Source: Paraburkholderia sp. BL21I4N1 (GTDB lineage Bacteria > Pseudomonadota > Gammaproteobacteria > Burkholderiales > Burkholderiaceae). Taken from it: 64,000 nt of DNA. A program made the translations under genes and the position numbers. The stretch is taken from assembly GCF_002973525.1 (NCBI RefSeq), contig NZ_PVEN01000006.1, positions 405,485 through 469,484 on the forward strand, written 5' to 3'. Within the stretch, counting starts at the first letter, position 1. Every line of letters starts with the position of its first letter. Shown here piece by piece: positions 26,253-34,910 of this stretch. The notes beneath the pieces were generated by a model. The model saw only the letters and a list, made by a program, of their open reading frames with translations. It was not told the origin of the DNA and did not search any database.

Positions 26253-27320
26253 CTAACGTTTCTGCGCGGCGCCTGGGGCTGGCGCTGAGCCGGCACTCGC
26301 CGCACCCGTCCCGCCGCCACCGAATCCAAAAATCGCCCGCACCCGCTCGCCCCCCGCAAACGCGAGCGACAACAGCAACAGAAAGCCCCATGCGCAATCG
26401 CCGAAGAACTGCGATACGCCCATCAGATTGAACAGGCTCGACAGAAATTGCAGCACGGTCGCGGCAAAAAACACGCAGATGATGCGGCCATGACCGCCGG
26501 CCGGATTCACGCCGCCCATCACCGCGATCAGAATCGCGATCAGCAGATAGGAGTTGCCGTAGTCCCATTTCGCGCTGGACGTATGCGTCGCGCTGATCAG
26601 TCCAGCCAGCGACGCGAGCACGCCGCACATGGCATACGTGGTGATCAGCATGCGCGCGCGCGGAATGCCGGCGTAGAACGCGGCTTTGGGATTGGTGCCC
26701 ATCAGATAGAGACGCAAGCCGAACGGGCTGCGCCTGAGCAACCAGCCGAGCACGATCACGGCGGCGATAAAGATGCAGAACGCGATCGGTACCTGAAACA
26801 CCGTACCGTTACCGATATCCGACAGCGGATCGACATAGTCCACATGCACCGAGGCGCCATTGCTGAGCACCACCGCGAAACCCGTGAACAGCAGTTGCGT
26901 GCCGAGCGTGCAGAGAATCGGCGTGAGCCTGAGCCGCGCGATCACCACGCCGTTCAGCAGTCCGCCGAGCAAACCCATCACCACCACGATCACGCAGAAC
27001 AGCGCGGTGTAGAGCGCGGGCGAATCGTCGCCATTGACGAAATGCGGCACGATCAGCGCCGCGACCATGCCGGACAGGTTCGCGAGTCCGACGCCGGACA
27101 GATCGATACCGCCGTTGCCCGACACCATCGAGAGCATGATGCCTAGCGCGAGCAGGCCGAGCTCGGGGAGTTGTCCGCCCATCGACTGAAGGTTGTCGAT
27201 ATCGACGAATTGGCCATGCGAGAGCCACGTCGCGAGCAGCACGACAAGCACGTTGACGATCAGCAGAAAATTCAGTTGCCGGTCGCCGAACAGTTTTCCT
27301 GCGGTGAACGAGGACTTCAT
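26253..27320 (-). CDS. ABC sugar/deoxynucleoside transporter, permease 2
   Basis: 355 residues, RbsC-type permease with about ten membrane segments. Conserved features include MLSMVSGNGGIDLSGVGLANLSG and the loop region YLLIAILIAVMGGVNPAGGHGRI. The C-terminus is a Gly/Ala/Pro-rich tail. The ATG at 27320 (MKSSFTAGKLF) is chosen as the start of similarity; a frame extending upstream is not conserved. It pairs with the permease at the far end of the operon; they differ clearly in sequence, consistent with a heterodimeric channel. Confidence 0.85.
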   Translation of the reverse strand: MKSSFTAGKLFGDRQLNFLLIVNVLVVLLATWLSHGQFVDIDNLQSMGGQLPELGLLALGIMLSMVSGNGGIDLSGVGLANLSGMVAALIVPHFVNGDDSPALYTALFCVIVVVMGLLGGLLNGVVIARLRLTPILCTLGTQLLFTGFAVVLSNGASVHVDYVDPLSDIGNGTVFQVPIAFCIFIAAVIVLGWLLRRSPFGLRLYLMGTNPKAAFYAGIPRARMLITTYAMCGVLASLAGLISATHTSSAKWDYGNSYLLIAILIAVMGGVNPAGGHGRIICVFFAATVLQFLSSLFNLMGVSQFFGDCAWGFLLLLSLAFAGGERVRAIFGFGGGGTGAASAGSAPAPGAAQKR

Positions 27321-27379
27321 GGTGACGACACTCTCCTCATGCTGCACTAACTTCACGGCCGTAAAAAGCAAGCCCCCGG

Positions 27380-28348
27380 TCAGGATGCCTGCGACACACT
27401 GGCCGACTGATTCAATACGCGATTCACTTCGTCCAGCGTCGGCATGGAAGGCGCCGTGCCCGGACGCGTGACCGAAATACCGGCCAACGCGCAACCGAAC
27501 CGCAGTGCCGCGATTGGATCGTCGCCCCGCGCCAGCGCCGCGGCAAAACCGCCGGTGAAGCCGTCGCCCGCGCCCGCCGTTTCCACCACGCGGCCACAGT
27601 GATAAGCCGGCACGAAGACGGATTGCGTCGCCGAATGCAGCAGCGCGCCGGCCTCGCCGAGCGTCACGATCACCGTGCCGACACCTTTGGCGAGCAGGAC
27701 GTCGGCGGCACGGCGCGCGTCGTCGGCGTTCGCGATCGGCACGCCGGTCAGCGCGGTGGCTTCGGTTTCGTTCGGGGTGATGTAATCGCACAACGGGAAG
27801 ATGTCGTCGTCGAGCGGCAACGCGGGCGCGGGATTGAACACGGTGATGACGCCATGACGTCGCGCCACTTCGAGTCCGCGACGCGCGGCCGGGAGCGGCT
27901 GCTCCAGCTGCGTGACGAAGACACGCGCGGCGGCGATATCCGCTTCGATCGCGTCGACGTCGGCCGCATTCATCGTGCCGGCCGCGCCGGACGCGACGAT
28001 AATTGCGTTCATACCGCTCGTGTCGTCGACGAAGATATGTGCCGCACCGGTCGACACGCCGTCGATCACCGACGCGCGCGCCGTGATGCCTTCTTTAGCC
28101 CATGTTGCGCGGGCGATTTCACCGAACGCGTCGTTGCCGAGACGCGTGCAGAACACCACGTCGGCACCGGCGCGCGCGGCGGCCACCGCCTGATTCGAGC
28201 CCTTGCCGCCCGGCCCCATCGCGAATGCGGAGCCGGCGATCGTTTCACCGATCAACGGCATACGCTCGGCGCGAAACGTCAGGTCGGTGACGTAAATGCC
28301 CAGAATCACGACGCGGCCGCGCCGTTCAATCAAATTGTCGTTGCTCAT
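27380..28348 (-). CDS. ribokinase/deoxyribokinase (PfkB family)
   Basis: 322 residues. PfkB signature 1 is GPGGKGSNQAVAAARAG and signature 2, with the catalytic aspartate and anion hole, is ETAGAGDGFTGGFAAALARG. ATP-dependent kinases of this family phosphorylate the 5-hydroxyl of pentoses. Position within a deoC operon suggests 2-deoxyribose as substrate, giving the DeoC substrate deoxyribose-5-phosphate; a ribose preference cannot be excluded from sequence. AAGGGGAGCGCGC precedes the ATG, which overlaps the stop of a 36-codon reading frame (ATGA). Confidence 0.85.
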   Translation of the reverse strand: MSNDNLIERRGRVVILGIYVTDLTFRAERMPLIGETIAGSAFAMGPGGKGSNQAVAAARAGADVVFCTRLGNDAFGEIARATWAKEGITARASVIDGVSTGAAHIFVDDTSGMNAIIVASGAAGTMNAADVDAIEADIAAARVFVTQLEQPLPAARRGLEVARRHGVITVFNPAPALPLDDDIFPLCDYITPNETEATALTGVPIANADDARRAADVLLAKGVGTVIVTLGEAGALLHSATQSVFVPAYHCGRVVETAGAGDGFTGGFAAALARGDDPIAALRFGCALAGISVTRPGTAPSMPTLDEVNRVLNQSASVSQAS

Positions 28349-28455
28349 GCGCGCTCCCCTTGCGTGGCTCGTGCTCGGCTCGGGGACACGTATGCGGACA
28401 CCTGACGTGCGCACGGCACGTCGGCATCGAGTAGCAGTTCCAGATTCTTCAGCAC
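28345..28455 (-). CDS. 36-residue small protein coupled to the kinase gene
   Basis: A GTG at 28455 follows GGAGGAGACAAC, one of the strongest ribosome sites in this operon, and opens a 36-codon frame beginning VLKNLELLLDADVP. Its TGA overlaps the kinase ATG as ATGA. I recognise no family. It may be a translated small protein, a coupling leader for the kinase, or the stub of a deleted gene. Confidence 0.5.
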   Translation of the reverse strand: MLKNLELLLDADVPCARQVSAYVSPSRARATQGERA

Positions 28456-28530
28456 GTTGTCTCCTCCATTTTCTGGTTGGCGTGCGGATCGTTTTTACGC
28501 TTGACGAACGCTATTTAACGAGACCGTCCG

Positions 28531-30918
28531 TCAATCGCCATAAGGTATCCAGATGTTCTTCACCTGCACGGCCTGACGCAGAAACGGCCGGCCTTCGCTC
28601 GAACGGTCGTACCAGTCGAACTGGCGGCCATGATCGACAAAGGTCCGTTTCAGATTGCCGACCGATTCACGTTCGACCAACATCGAGTCCGCCGCGCTGC
28701 CGAAGCACCAGAGCGCGTCGACATCGTCATGGCGGGCAAGTGCCGGCAACAGTGCGGCACGCTCGCCCGTGACGATATTCAGCACGCCGCCGGGAATGTC
28801 CGACGTCTCGGCCACCTGATAGAAATCGGTCACCGCCAGCGGACAGACCACGCTCGGCAACACCACCACACGACTCCCCATTGCGAGCGCTGGCGCCATC
28901 AGCGAAACGAAACCGAGCAACGGCGCTTCATCCGGACACGCAATGCCGATCACGCCGAGCGGTTCATGCATTGCCAGCGCGACGCCGCGCAGCGGCGGCG
29001 TGTGCACGGCACCGTCGAACTTGTCGGCCCACGCCGCGTAGGTGAAGAGGCGCGTGACCGATGCATCGACTTCGGCACGCGCCGCGGTTTCCGTTGCACC
29101 GTTGCGCACCATGAGCTGCCGCACGAATTCGTCCGCGCGAACCGCGAGGTTCTCCGCCAGATAGAACAGCACCTGAGCGCGGTTATGCGCACTTGCCTGC
29201 GACCACTTCTGCGCGGCACGCGCCGCTTCGACCGCGTTGCGAATGTCCTTGCGATTGCCCTCGCCCACTTCGCCGACCACGGTTCCATCCGGCGCGTGGA
29301 CCGGCAACGAATAACCGCTGTCCGGCCGCACCTGCTTGCCGCCGATAAAGAGCTTCGCGGTACGGTCGATCAGTGCGACATTCGAGGTCGGCTCGAAGCG
29401 GCCTGCGCCGGCCTCGCGAACCAGCGTCTGACGCTCGCCAAGGTTGAGCCACGCACGCGGTTTCAGATATTCGTAAATGCCCTCACGGCCGCCTTCGCGT
29501 CCGTAACCCGACTCGCGATAACCGCCGAAACCGACCGCTGCGTCGAACAGGTTCGTCGCGTTGATCCACACCACCCCGCAAGCGAGGCGCGGCGCGATGT
29601 CGAGCGCACGTCCAATCGTTTCGCTCCAGACGCTCGCGGCCAATCCGTAGCGTGAGTTGTTGGCGAGTGCAACGGCTTCGTCGGGCGTGCGAAAGCTCAT
29701 TGTCACCAGCACCGGCCCGAAGATCTCCTCCTGCGCGAGCGTCGAAGCCGGCGCCACGCCGGTGACCAGCGTCGGCGGATAGAAACAGCCGCTGGCGGGC
29801 AGCGACGTGTCGGCCGCTTGCCAGATCGCACAGCCTTCGCGCCGCCCGGCTTCCACCAGCGACTGAATCCGTTCGAGCTGCACCGGATCGACAATCGCAC
29901 CGATATCGATGCTCTTGTCCAGCGACGTGCCGACGCGCAACGTCTCCATGCGCCGCTTCAGCTTTGCGATGAAGCGCGCTTCGATACCTTCCTGCACGAG
30001 CAGCCGCGAGCCCGCGCAACACACCTGGCCCTGGTTGAACCAGATCGCGTCGACCACACCTTCCACGGCGCCGTCCAGATCCGCGTCGTCGAACACGATG
30101 AAGGGCGACTTGCCGCCCAGTTCCAGCGTTAGGGATTTGCCCGTGCCTGCGGTGGCCGAACGGATCAGACGGCCCACTTCCGTCGAACCGGTGAAGGCGA
30201 TCTTGTCGACCTGCGGATGCTCGACGAGCGCCGCGCCGGTGCTGCCGTCGCCGGTGACGACGTTCAGCACGCCCGCCGGCAAACCGGCCTGATGCGCGAG
30301 TTCGGCGAACAGCAGCGCCGTCAGCGGGGTGTATTCGGCAGGCTTCAACACGACGCAGTTGCCCGTTGCAATCGCCGGCGCGATCTTCCACGCAAGCATC
30401 AACAACGGAAAATTCCACGGCACGATCTGGCCGATGACGCCCAGCGGCGCATAGTCGGCAAACTCGCTGTCCTGCAGTTGCGCCCAGCCCGCGTGATGCA
30501 GAAAATGCCGCGCGACCAGCGGCACGTCGATATCGCGTGTTTCGCGGATCGGCTTGCCGTTATCGAGCGCTTCGAGCACGGCGAACAGGCGGCTATGACG
30601 CTGCACCATGCGCGACAGCGCATACAGATGCCGCGCGCGCCCCGCGCCGCCCAGCGCGAGCCAGCCCGGCTGCGCGACACGTGCGGCGGCGACGGCCGCG
30701 TCGATATCGGCGGCGTCGCCTTGCGCGACTTCGGCGAGCACTTCGCCGCTGGCAGGCGCATGCGAAACGAAGCGCTCGCCGGCCGCGGGCGCATGCCACG
30801 CACCGTTGATGAAGTGCCCGAAGCCCGCCTCATGGCGCGCCAGCCAGGCGCGCGCGGCTTGATCGTCCTCGGGTGCGGGACCGTACTCCATCGATGAAAA
30901 ATACTCGGCTACGCTCAT
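28531..30918 (-). CDS. ALDH16-type two-domain aldehyde dehydrogenase
   Basis: 795 residues: a complete ALDH domain (about 1-490) plus a second, shortened ALDH-like domain (about 510-795). Domain 1 has the catalytic Cys300 (FNQGQVCCAG), general base Glu266 (LELGGKSP) and Asn169 (PWNFP). Domain 2 lacks a comparable cysteine and ends at IPYGD. This length and architecture match bacterial ALDH16 enzymes, which are active unlike vertebrate ALDH16A1. With deoC 16 nt upstream, the natural role is oxidising the acetaldehyde DeoC releases. Cofactor NAD is probable. Confidence 0.85.
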   Translation of the reverse strand: MSVAEYFSSMEYGPAPEDDQAARAWLARHEAGFGHFINGAWHAPAAGERFVSHAPASGEVLAEVAQGDAADIDAAVAAARVAQPGWLALGGAGRARHLYALSRMVQRHSRLFAVLEALDNGKPIRETRDIDVPLVARHFLHHAGWAQLQDSEFADYAPLGVIGQIVPWNFPLLMLAWKIAPAIATGNCVVLKPAEYTPLTALLFAELAHQAGLPAGVLNVVTGDGSTGAALVEHPQVDKIAFTGSTEVGRLIRSATAGTGKSLTLELGGKSPFIVFDDADLDGAVEGVVDAIWFNQGQVCCAGSRLLVQEGIEARFIAKLKRRMETLRVGTSLDKSIDIGAIVDPVQLERIQSLVEAGRREGCAIWQAADTSLPASGCFYPPTLVTGVAPASTLAQEEIFGPVLVTMSFRTPDEAVALANNSRYGLAASVWSETIGRALDIAPRLACGVVWINATNLFDAAVGFGGYRESGYGREGGREGIYEYLKPRAWLNLGERQTLVREAGAGRFEPTSNVALIDRTAKLFIGGKQVRPDSGYSLPVHAPDGTVVGEVGEGNRKDIRNAVEAARAAQKWSQASAHNRAQVLFYLAENLAVRADEFVRQLMVRNGATETAARAEVDASVTRLFTYAAWADKFDGAVHTPPLRGVALAMHEPLGVIGIACPDEAPLLGFVSLMAPALAMGSRVVVLPSVVCPLAVTDFYQVAETSDIPGGVLNIVTGERAALLPALARHDDVDALWCFGSAADSMLVERESVGNLKRTFVDHGRQFDWYDRSSEGRPFLRQAVQVKNIWIPYGD

Positions 30919-30934
30919 GGGATCGGTCTTCTGT

Positions 30935-31945
30935 TCAGGCTACGGGGTGACGGTTGAAAGCGGAATAACGGCCGCTCACGTGGTGTTCGAGTTGGCGTTC
31001 GATATCGGCAAGCAAGCTCGATGCGCCGATCCGGAACAGCTCCGGCTCGAGCCAGGCACGGCCCAGCTCTTCCTTCATCAGGATCTGATACGCCAGCACG
31101 GTCTTCGCATTCGACACACCGCCCGCCGGCTTGAAGCCGATCGGCACGCCGGTGCGCTCCTGGTACTCGCGAATCATCCGCACCATGACGAGCGACACGT
31201 CGAGCGTGGCGTTGACGCCTTCCTTACCGGTCGACGTCTTGATGAAATCGGCACCGGCCATCATGCAGACCATCGACGCGCGCGCCACGTTGGAGAGCGT
31301 CTTGATGTCGCCGGTCGCGAGGATCGTCTTCAGATGGGCGGGACCGCAGGCCGCGCGGAAGTCGCGCACTTCGTCGTAGAGCGCCTGCCAGTTGCCGGTG
31401 AGCACGTATTCGCGTGTCACCACGATGTCGATTTCCATCGCACCGTCCGCGACCGACGCCTCGATCTCCTTCAGCTTCAGCGGATGCGGAATCAGACCGG
31501 CCGGAAAACCGGTCGACACGGCCGCCACCGGAATGCCGCTGCCTTGCAACGCATCCACGGCGGCCGCGACGAAGCGGTGATACACGCAGACCGCACCGGT
31601 CGTGATGCCTTGCGGCGCGATGCCGAGCGCTTCCAGCAGATCGGCGCGCACCGGCTGACGCGCTTTCGCACAAAGGCGCCGCACGCGGCCCTCGGTGTCG
31701 TCGCCATTGAGCGTGGTCAGATCGATGCAGGTCACGGCCTTTAACAACCACGCCGCCTGGGCGTCTTTCTTGACCGTGCGGCGCGTGGCCAGCGTCGCCG
31801 TGCGCCGCTCGACCGCGGACTGGTTGACGCGCAAGCCGTCCAGCCACGACGCATCGAACGGCGTGCCGGGATTGCGCACGGAATGAACGAGCGGCCCGCC
31901 GCGCAGCGCGACGACAGACGAAGACAACGAAGGAGCTTCAGGCAT
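30935..31945 (-). CDS. deoC: deoxyribose-phosphate aldolase
   Basis: 336 residues. The class I aldolase residues are all present: Schiff-base Lys236 in DFIKTSTGK, Lys272 in GFKPAGGV and Asp173 in EIDIVV. It splits 2-deoxyribose-5-phosphate into acetaldehyde and glyceraldehyde-3-phosphate. It is longer than E. coli DeoC (about 260) through an N-terminal extension of about 70 residues. It is the first gene of the minus-strand catabolic operon, and its promoter region, shared with the divergent transporter, holds a DeoR-type operator. Confidence 0.93.
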   Translation of the reverse strand: MPEAPSLSSSVVALRGGPLVHSVRNPGTPFDASWLDGLRVNQSAVERRTATLATRRTVKKDAQAAWLLKAVTCIDLTTLNGDDTEGRVRRLCAKARQPVRADLLEALGIAPQGITTGAVCVYHRFVAAAVDALQGSGIPVAAVSTGFPAGLIPHPLKLKEIEASVADGAMEIDIVVTREYVLTGNWQALYDEVRDFRAACGPAHLKTILATGDIKTLSNVARASMVCMMAGADFIKTSTGKEGVNATLDVSLVMVRMIREYQERTGVPIGFKPAGGVSNAKTVLAYQILMKEELGRAWLEPELFRIGASSLLADIERQLEHHVSGRYSAFNRHPVA

Positions 31946-32015
31946 AAGACATCCGAAAATTTGGCGCAGCGCACAACGGCCGCTGACAATTTGTTCGCAC
32001 TTATGCTACAACGAT

Positions 32016-32031
32016 TGATAGAATCATAACA
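32016..32031 (+). promoter_or_regulatory. candidate DeoR operator in the deoC divergent promoter
   Basis: The 16-mer TGATAGAATCATAACA matches 13 of 16 positions of the E. coli DeoR operator. It lies about 70 nt from the deoC start and 165 nt before the divergent ATPase gene, so it could control both. It sits in an AT-rich stretch that probably holds promoters. Confidence 0.6.
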
Positions 32032-32098
32032 AGTGTTACGAGCAAATCTTCACATGAGCGGGTCAGAACGACCGTTTTGATGCGACGAATGTTATTGA

Positions 32099-32144
32099 CG
32101 CACCAAAATCATGGTGCGAGCATCACAACTCGGAGTTTTCCGAG
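32099..32144. repeat. two short inverted repeats in the divergent region
   Basis: CGCACC / GGTGCG (32099-32118) and CTCGGA / TCCGAG (32129-32144) are perfect 6-bp inverted repeats in the leader of the plus-strand transporter. They may be binding sites or mRNA hairpins; neither is followed by a T-run. Confidence 0.4.
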
Positions 32145-32195
32145 CGCACGACACAAAAAAGAAAAGCGTCGACATTGACGAAGGAGACATGCCAG

Positions 32196-33815
32196 ATGAG
32201 TGAACCGGTTGCGGTCGCGGCCGCGTCATCGCCTCAGGTTCCATTGATCCGTGTAGCGGGCGTCACCAAACGATTTGGCGGCGTGCAAGCGCTGCGCGGC
32301 GTCAACCTCGACGTGCTGCCCGGCGAGGTCCATGCGTTGCTCGGCGAGAACGGCGCAGGCAAATCCACGCTGATCAAGATTCTCAGCGGCGTGCACGCTT
32401 ACGACGAAGGCGTCATCGAAATCGACGGGCAGAAGGTGGCATTCGACTCGCCGGCGCGATCGCGCGAGGCGGGCGTCGCCGTGGTCTATCAGGATCTGAG
32501 CCTGGTCGAATCGCTATCGGTCGGCGCCAATCTGATGCTGGGGCGCGAGCCTCGCACGCGACTCGGCTTTGTGAAGAACCGCCAGTTGATGGCCGAGGTC
32601 GGCGAATTTCTGCGCTCGCATGGCATTCCGCTCGATCCGAAGACGCCCGTCGGCGCATTGCCGTTCGCGTACCGGCAAATGACTGAAATCTGCAAGGCGT
32701 TGATGGGCCATGTGCGGGTACTGATTCTCGACGAGCCCACGTCGGCGCTTACAGGCGGTGAAGAACAGATCCTGTTCGACGCGATTCGCGCGGTGACGGA
32801 TCGCGGCGTGGGCGTGATCTATGTGACGCATCGGTTGAATGAGGTATTCCGGATTTCGCAGCGCGTGACCGTCTTTCGCGACGGTGCGAACGCCGGCATG
32901 TTCTTGACCGCGCAGACCGATATGAAGCAACTGGTCGCGGCGATTGTCGGTCCGAAACATGCGGCGTTGCAGGCGAAGGCGGGGATTGCTGGCGACGACA
33001 TTTCTATTGCCGTGCCCGCTACGAATTCCGATGTCGCCACCGCTGAGGTGCTCAAACTCTCTGGCGTGAGCAACGACCGGCTCCGCAATGTCGATCTCGT
33101 TGTCGAACGTGGCGAAATTCATGGGCTCGCGGGATTGATCGGCAGCGGACGCACCGAGATTCTGCAGACCGTTTTTGGACTGAGAAGCGTTGAAACCGGG
33201 ATGGTCGAAATCGACGGCCTTGCTCGCTCCCGCCTCTCACCCGCCGACGCGATCCAACTCGGCGTGGCGCTCGTGCCGGAAGATCGTCACCTCGAAGGAC
33301 TCGTGCTCGAACATTCGATTGAACGCAATCTGACCTTGCCGCAATTACCGCAATTTTCCCGCTGGGGATGGTTGCGCAGTCAGGCAGCCGAGCATCAGGC
33401 GAAACGCTCGATGAAAGAACTCGCCGTGAAAGCACCGGGTTCGTCGACACCGGTCAAGTTTCTATCCGGCGGCAATCAGCAGAAAGTGGTCTTCGCCAAG
33501 TGGAATCATCCGCGCCCGAAATTGCTACTGCTCGACGAACCGACTGTCGGCGTCGACGTCGGCGCGCGCGAGGAAATTTACGGCGTGGTGCATGACGCCG
33601 CGCGGGCGGGCACCGGCGTGCTTGTCGTGTCGTCCGATCTCGACGAGTTATTGCGCCTGTGCGACCGGATTTCGATCGTCGCGGACGGCAGCATCGTCAA
33701 GACCGTTGCACGCGCCGAACTCGCCAATGCCGAAGCGTTGCATCACCTGATTCAACTTTCCCGTTCTTCTTTCGAGTCCCATGCAGGGACTGCCGCCGGA
33801 GCGCACGCAACATGA
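32196..33815 (+). CDS. sugar ABC transporter, double ATPase subunit
   Basis: 539 residues, RbsA/MglA-type. Domain 1: Walker A GENGAGKST, Walker B LILDEPTSAL, with an atypical signature (LPFAYRQ). Domain 2: degenerate Walker A GLIGSGRTE, signature LSGGNQQKV and normal Walker B LLLLDEPTVGVDVG. The ATG at 32196 is preceded by GAAGGAGACATG. It begins a plus-strand ATPase-permease-binding protein operon divergent from deoC; the permease gene overlaps its stop codon (ATGA). Confidence 0.9.
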   Translation: MSEPVAVAAASSPQVPLIRVAGVTKRFGGVQALRGVNLDVLPGEVHALLGENGAGKSTLIKILSGVHAYDEGVIEIDGQKVAFDSPARSREAGVAVVYQDLSLVESLSVGANLMLGREPRTRLGFVKNRQLMAEVGEFLRSHGIPLDPKTPVGALPFAYRQMTEICKALMGHVRVLILDEPTSALTGGEEQILFDAIRAVTDRGVGVIYVTHRLNEVFRISQRVTVFRDGANAGMFLTAQTDMKQLVAAIVGPKHAALQAKAGIAGDDISIAVPATNSDVATAEVLKLSGVSNDRLRNVDLVVERGEIHGLAGLIGSGRTEILQTVFGLRSVETGMVEIDGLARSRLSPADAIQLGVALVPEDRHLEGLVLEHSIERNLTLPQLPQFSRWGWLRSQAAEHQAKRSMKELAVKAPGSSTPVKFLSGGNQQKVVFAKWNHPRPKLLLLDEPTVGVDVGAREEIYGVVHDAARAGTGVLVVSSDLDELLRLCDRISIVADGSIVKTVARAELANAEALHHLIQLSRSSFESHAGTAAGAHAT

Positions 33816-34813
33816 ATGAATCTGTCTCGCCGCTGACGGCCGAACGGCAAGCCACCCTGCCGCAGAAAAGCCGCGCCCGGCGCATCGCGCAACTTCTCCT
33901 GCAAGGCGACCGCCCGTACGCGCTGTACGGCGCGTTCGCGATTCTGCTGGTGGTCTTCAGTTTCGCCTCGCCGTGGTTTCTCTCCATCGACAACTTCCTC
34001 AATATCGGCCGCCAGACCGCGCTCGTTTCCATCATCGCGATCGGCATGACCTTCGTGATCATTGCGCGGCAGATCGATTTGTCGGTGGGCTCCACGCTCG
34101 CGTTGTCGGGCATGTCGGCAGCCCTGGCCATGGCGTATGTAGGCGATAACTGGATCGTCGGCGCGATTGCGGGTATCGGTACCGGAGCGATAGTCGGCGC
34201 GCTGAACGGCGTGGTGACCACGCGGCTGAACATCCCCTCCTTCCTGGTCACGCTCGGCACCTTGAGCGCCGCACGCGGTCTCGCGCTGATGGTGACGACG
34301 ACCCATCCCGTCATTATCAGTAACGACTCGTTCATCGCGATCTTCGGCGAAGGCGATATTTTCGGCGTACCGGTGCCGATTATCTGGACCGTACTGGCGG
34401 TGATCGCCGGCATTCTGCTGCTGCACTACAGCGTGTTCGGGCGGCAGATCTATGCCGCCGGCGGCAATCCGACGGCCGCGCTCTACTCCGGTATCAACAC
34501 GCGCCGCGTGACCAAGCTGGCGTTCATTCTCACCGGCATGCTGGCCGGACTCGCCGCGCTCGTGCTGTCCGCGCGTTCGCATGCGGCGCGGCCCGACGTG
34601 GTGCAAGGACTCGAACTCGACGTGATCGCCTCGGTGACGCTCGGCGGTTGCAGCCTGTTCGGCGGCCGCGGCTTCGTGCTGGGCACGCTGCTGGGCAGTC
34701 TCATCATCGGGACGCTGAATAACGGGCTGGTGCTGCTCGGCGTCAGTTCGTCGCTGCAACTGGTGATCAAAGGGGCAATCATCGTCGCGGCGGTGGCATT
34801 TACCAGGAAGTGA
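33812..34813 (+). CDS. sugar ABC transporter, permease
   Basis: 333 residues, RbsC-type permease with about ten membrane segments. Conserved regions include QIDLSVGSTLALSGMSAA and ELDVIASVTLGGCSLFGGRGFVLGTLLG. The ATG overlaps the ATPase stop as ATGA, indicating tight coupling. It is the only permease of this operon, so a homodimeric channel is expected, unlike the two-permease importer across the divergent promoter. Confidence 0.9.
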   Translation: MNESVSPLTAERQATLPQKSRARRIAQLLLQGDRPYALYGAFAILLVVFSFASPWFLSIDNFLNIGRQTALVSIIAIGMTFVIIARQIDLSVGSTLALSGMSAALAMAYVGDNWIVGAIAGIGTGAIVGALNGVVTTRLNIPSFLVTLGTLSAARGLALMVTTTHPVIISNDSFIAIFGEGDIFGVPVPIIWTVLAVIAGILLLHYSVFGRQIYAAGGNPTAALYSGINTRRVTKLAFILTGMLAGLAALVLSARSHAARPDVVQGLELDVIASVTLGGCSLFGGRGFVLGTLLGSLIIGTLNNGLVLLGVSSSLQLVIKGAIIVAAVAFTRK

Positions 34814-34910
34814 CGAGGGCACGTCGACCCCATGTGCCCGCGTGTTGTTCGTGAATGGCAGGAGACAGGCAAAGCCGTACTACAAACGTGAAGACCAACG
34901 GAGGAGAATC

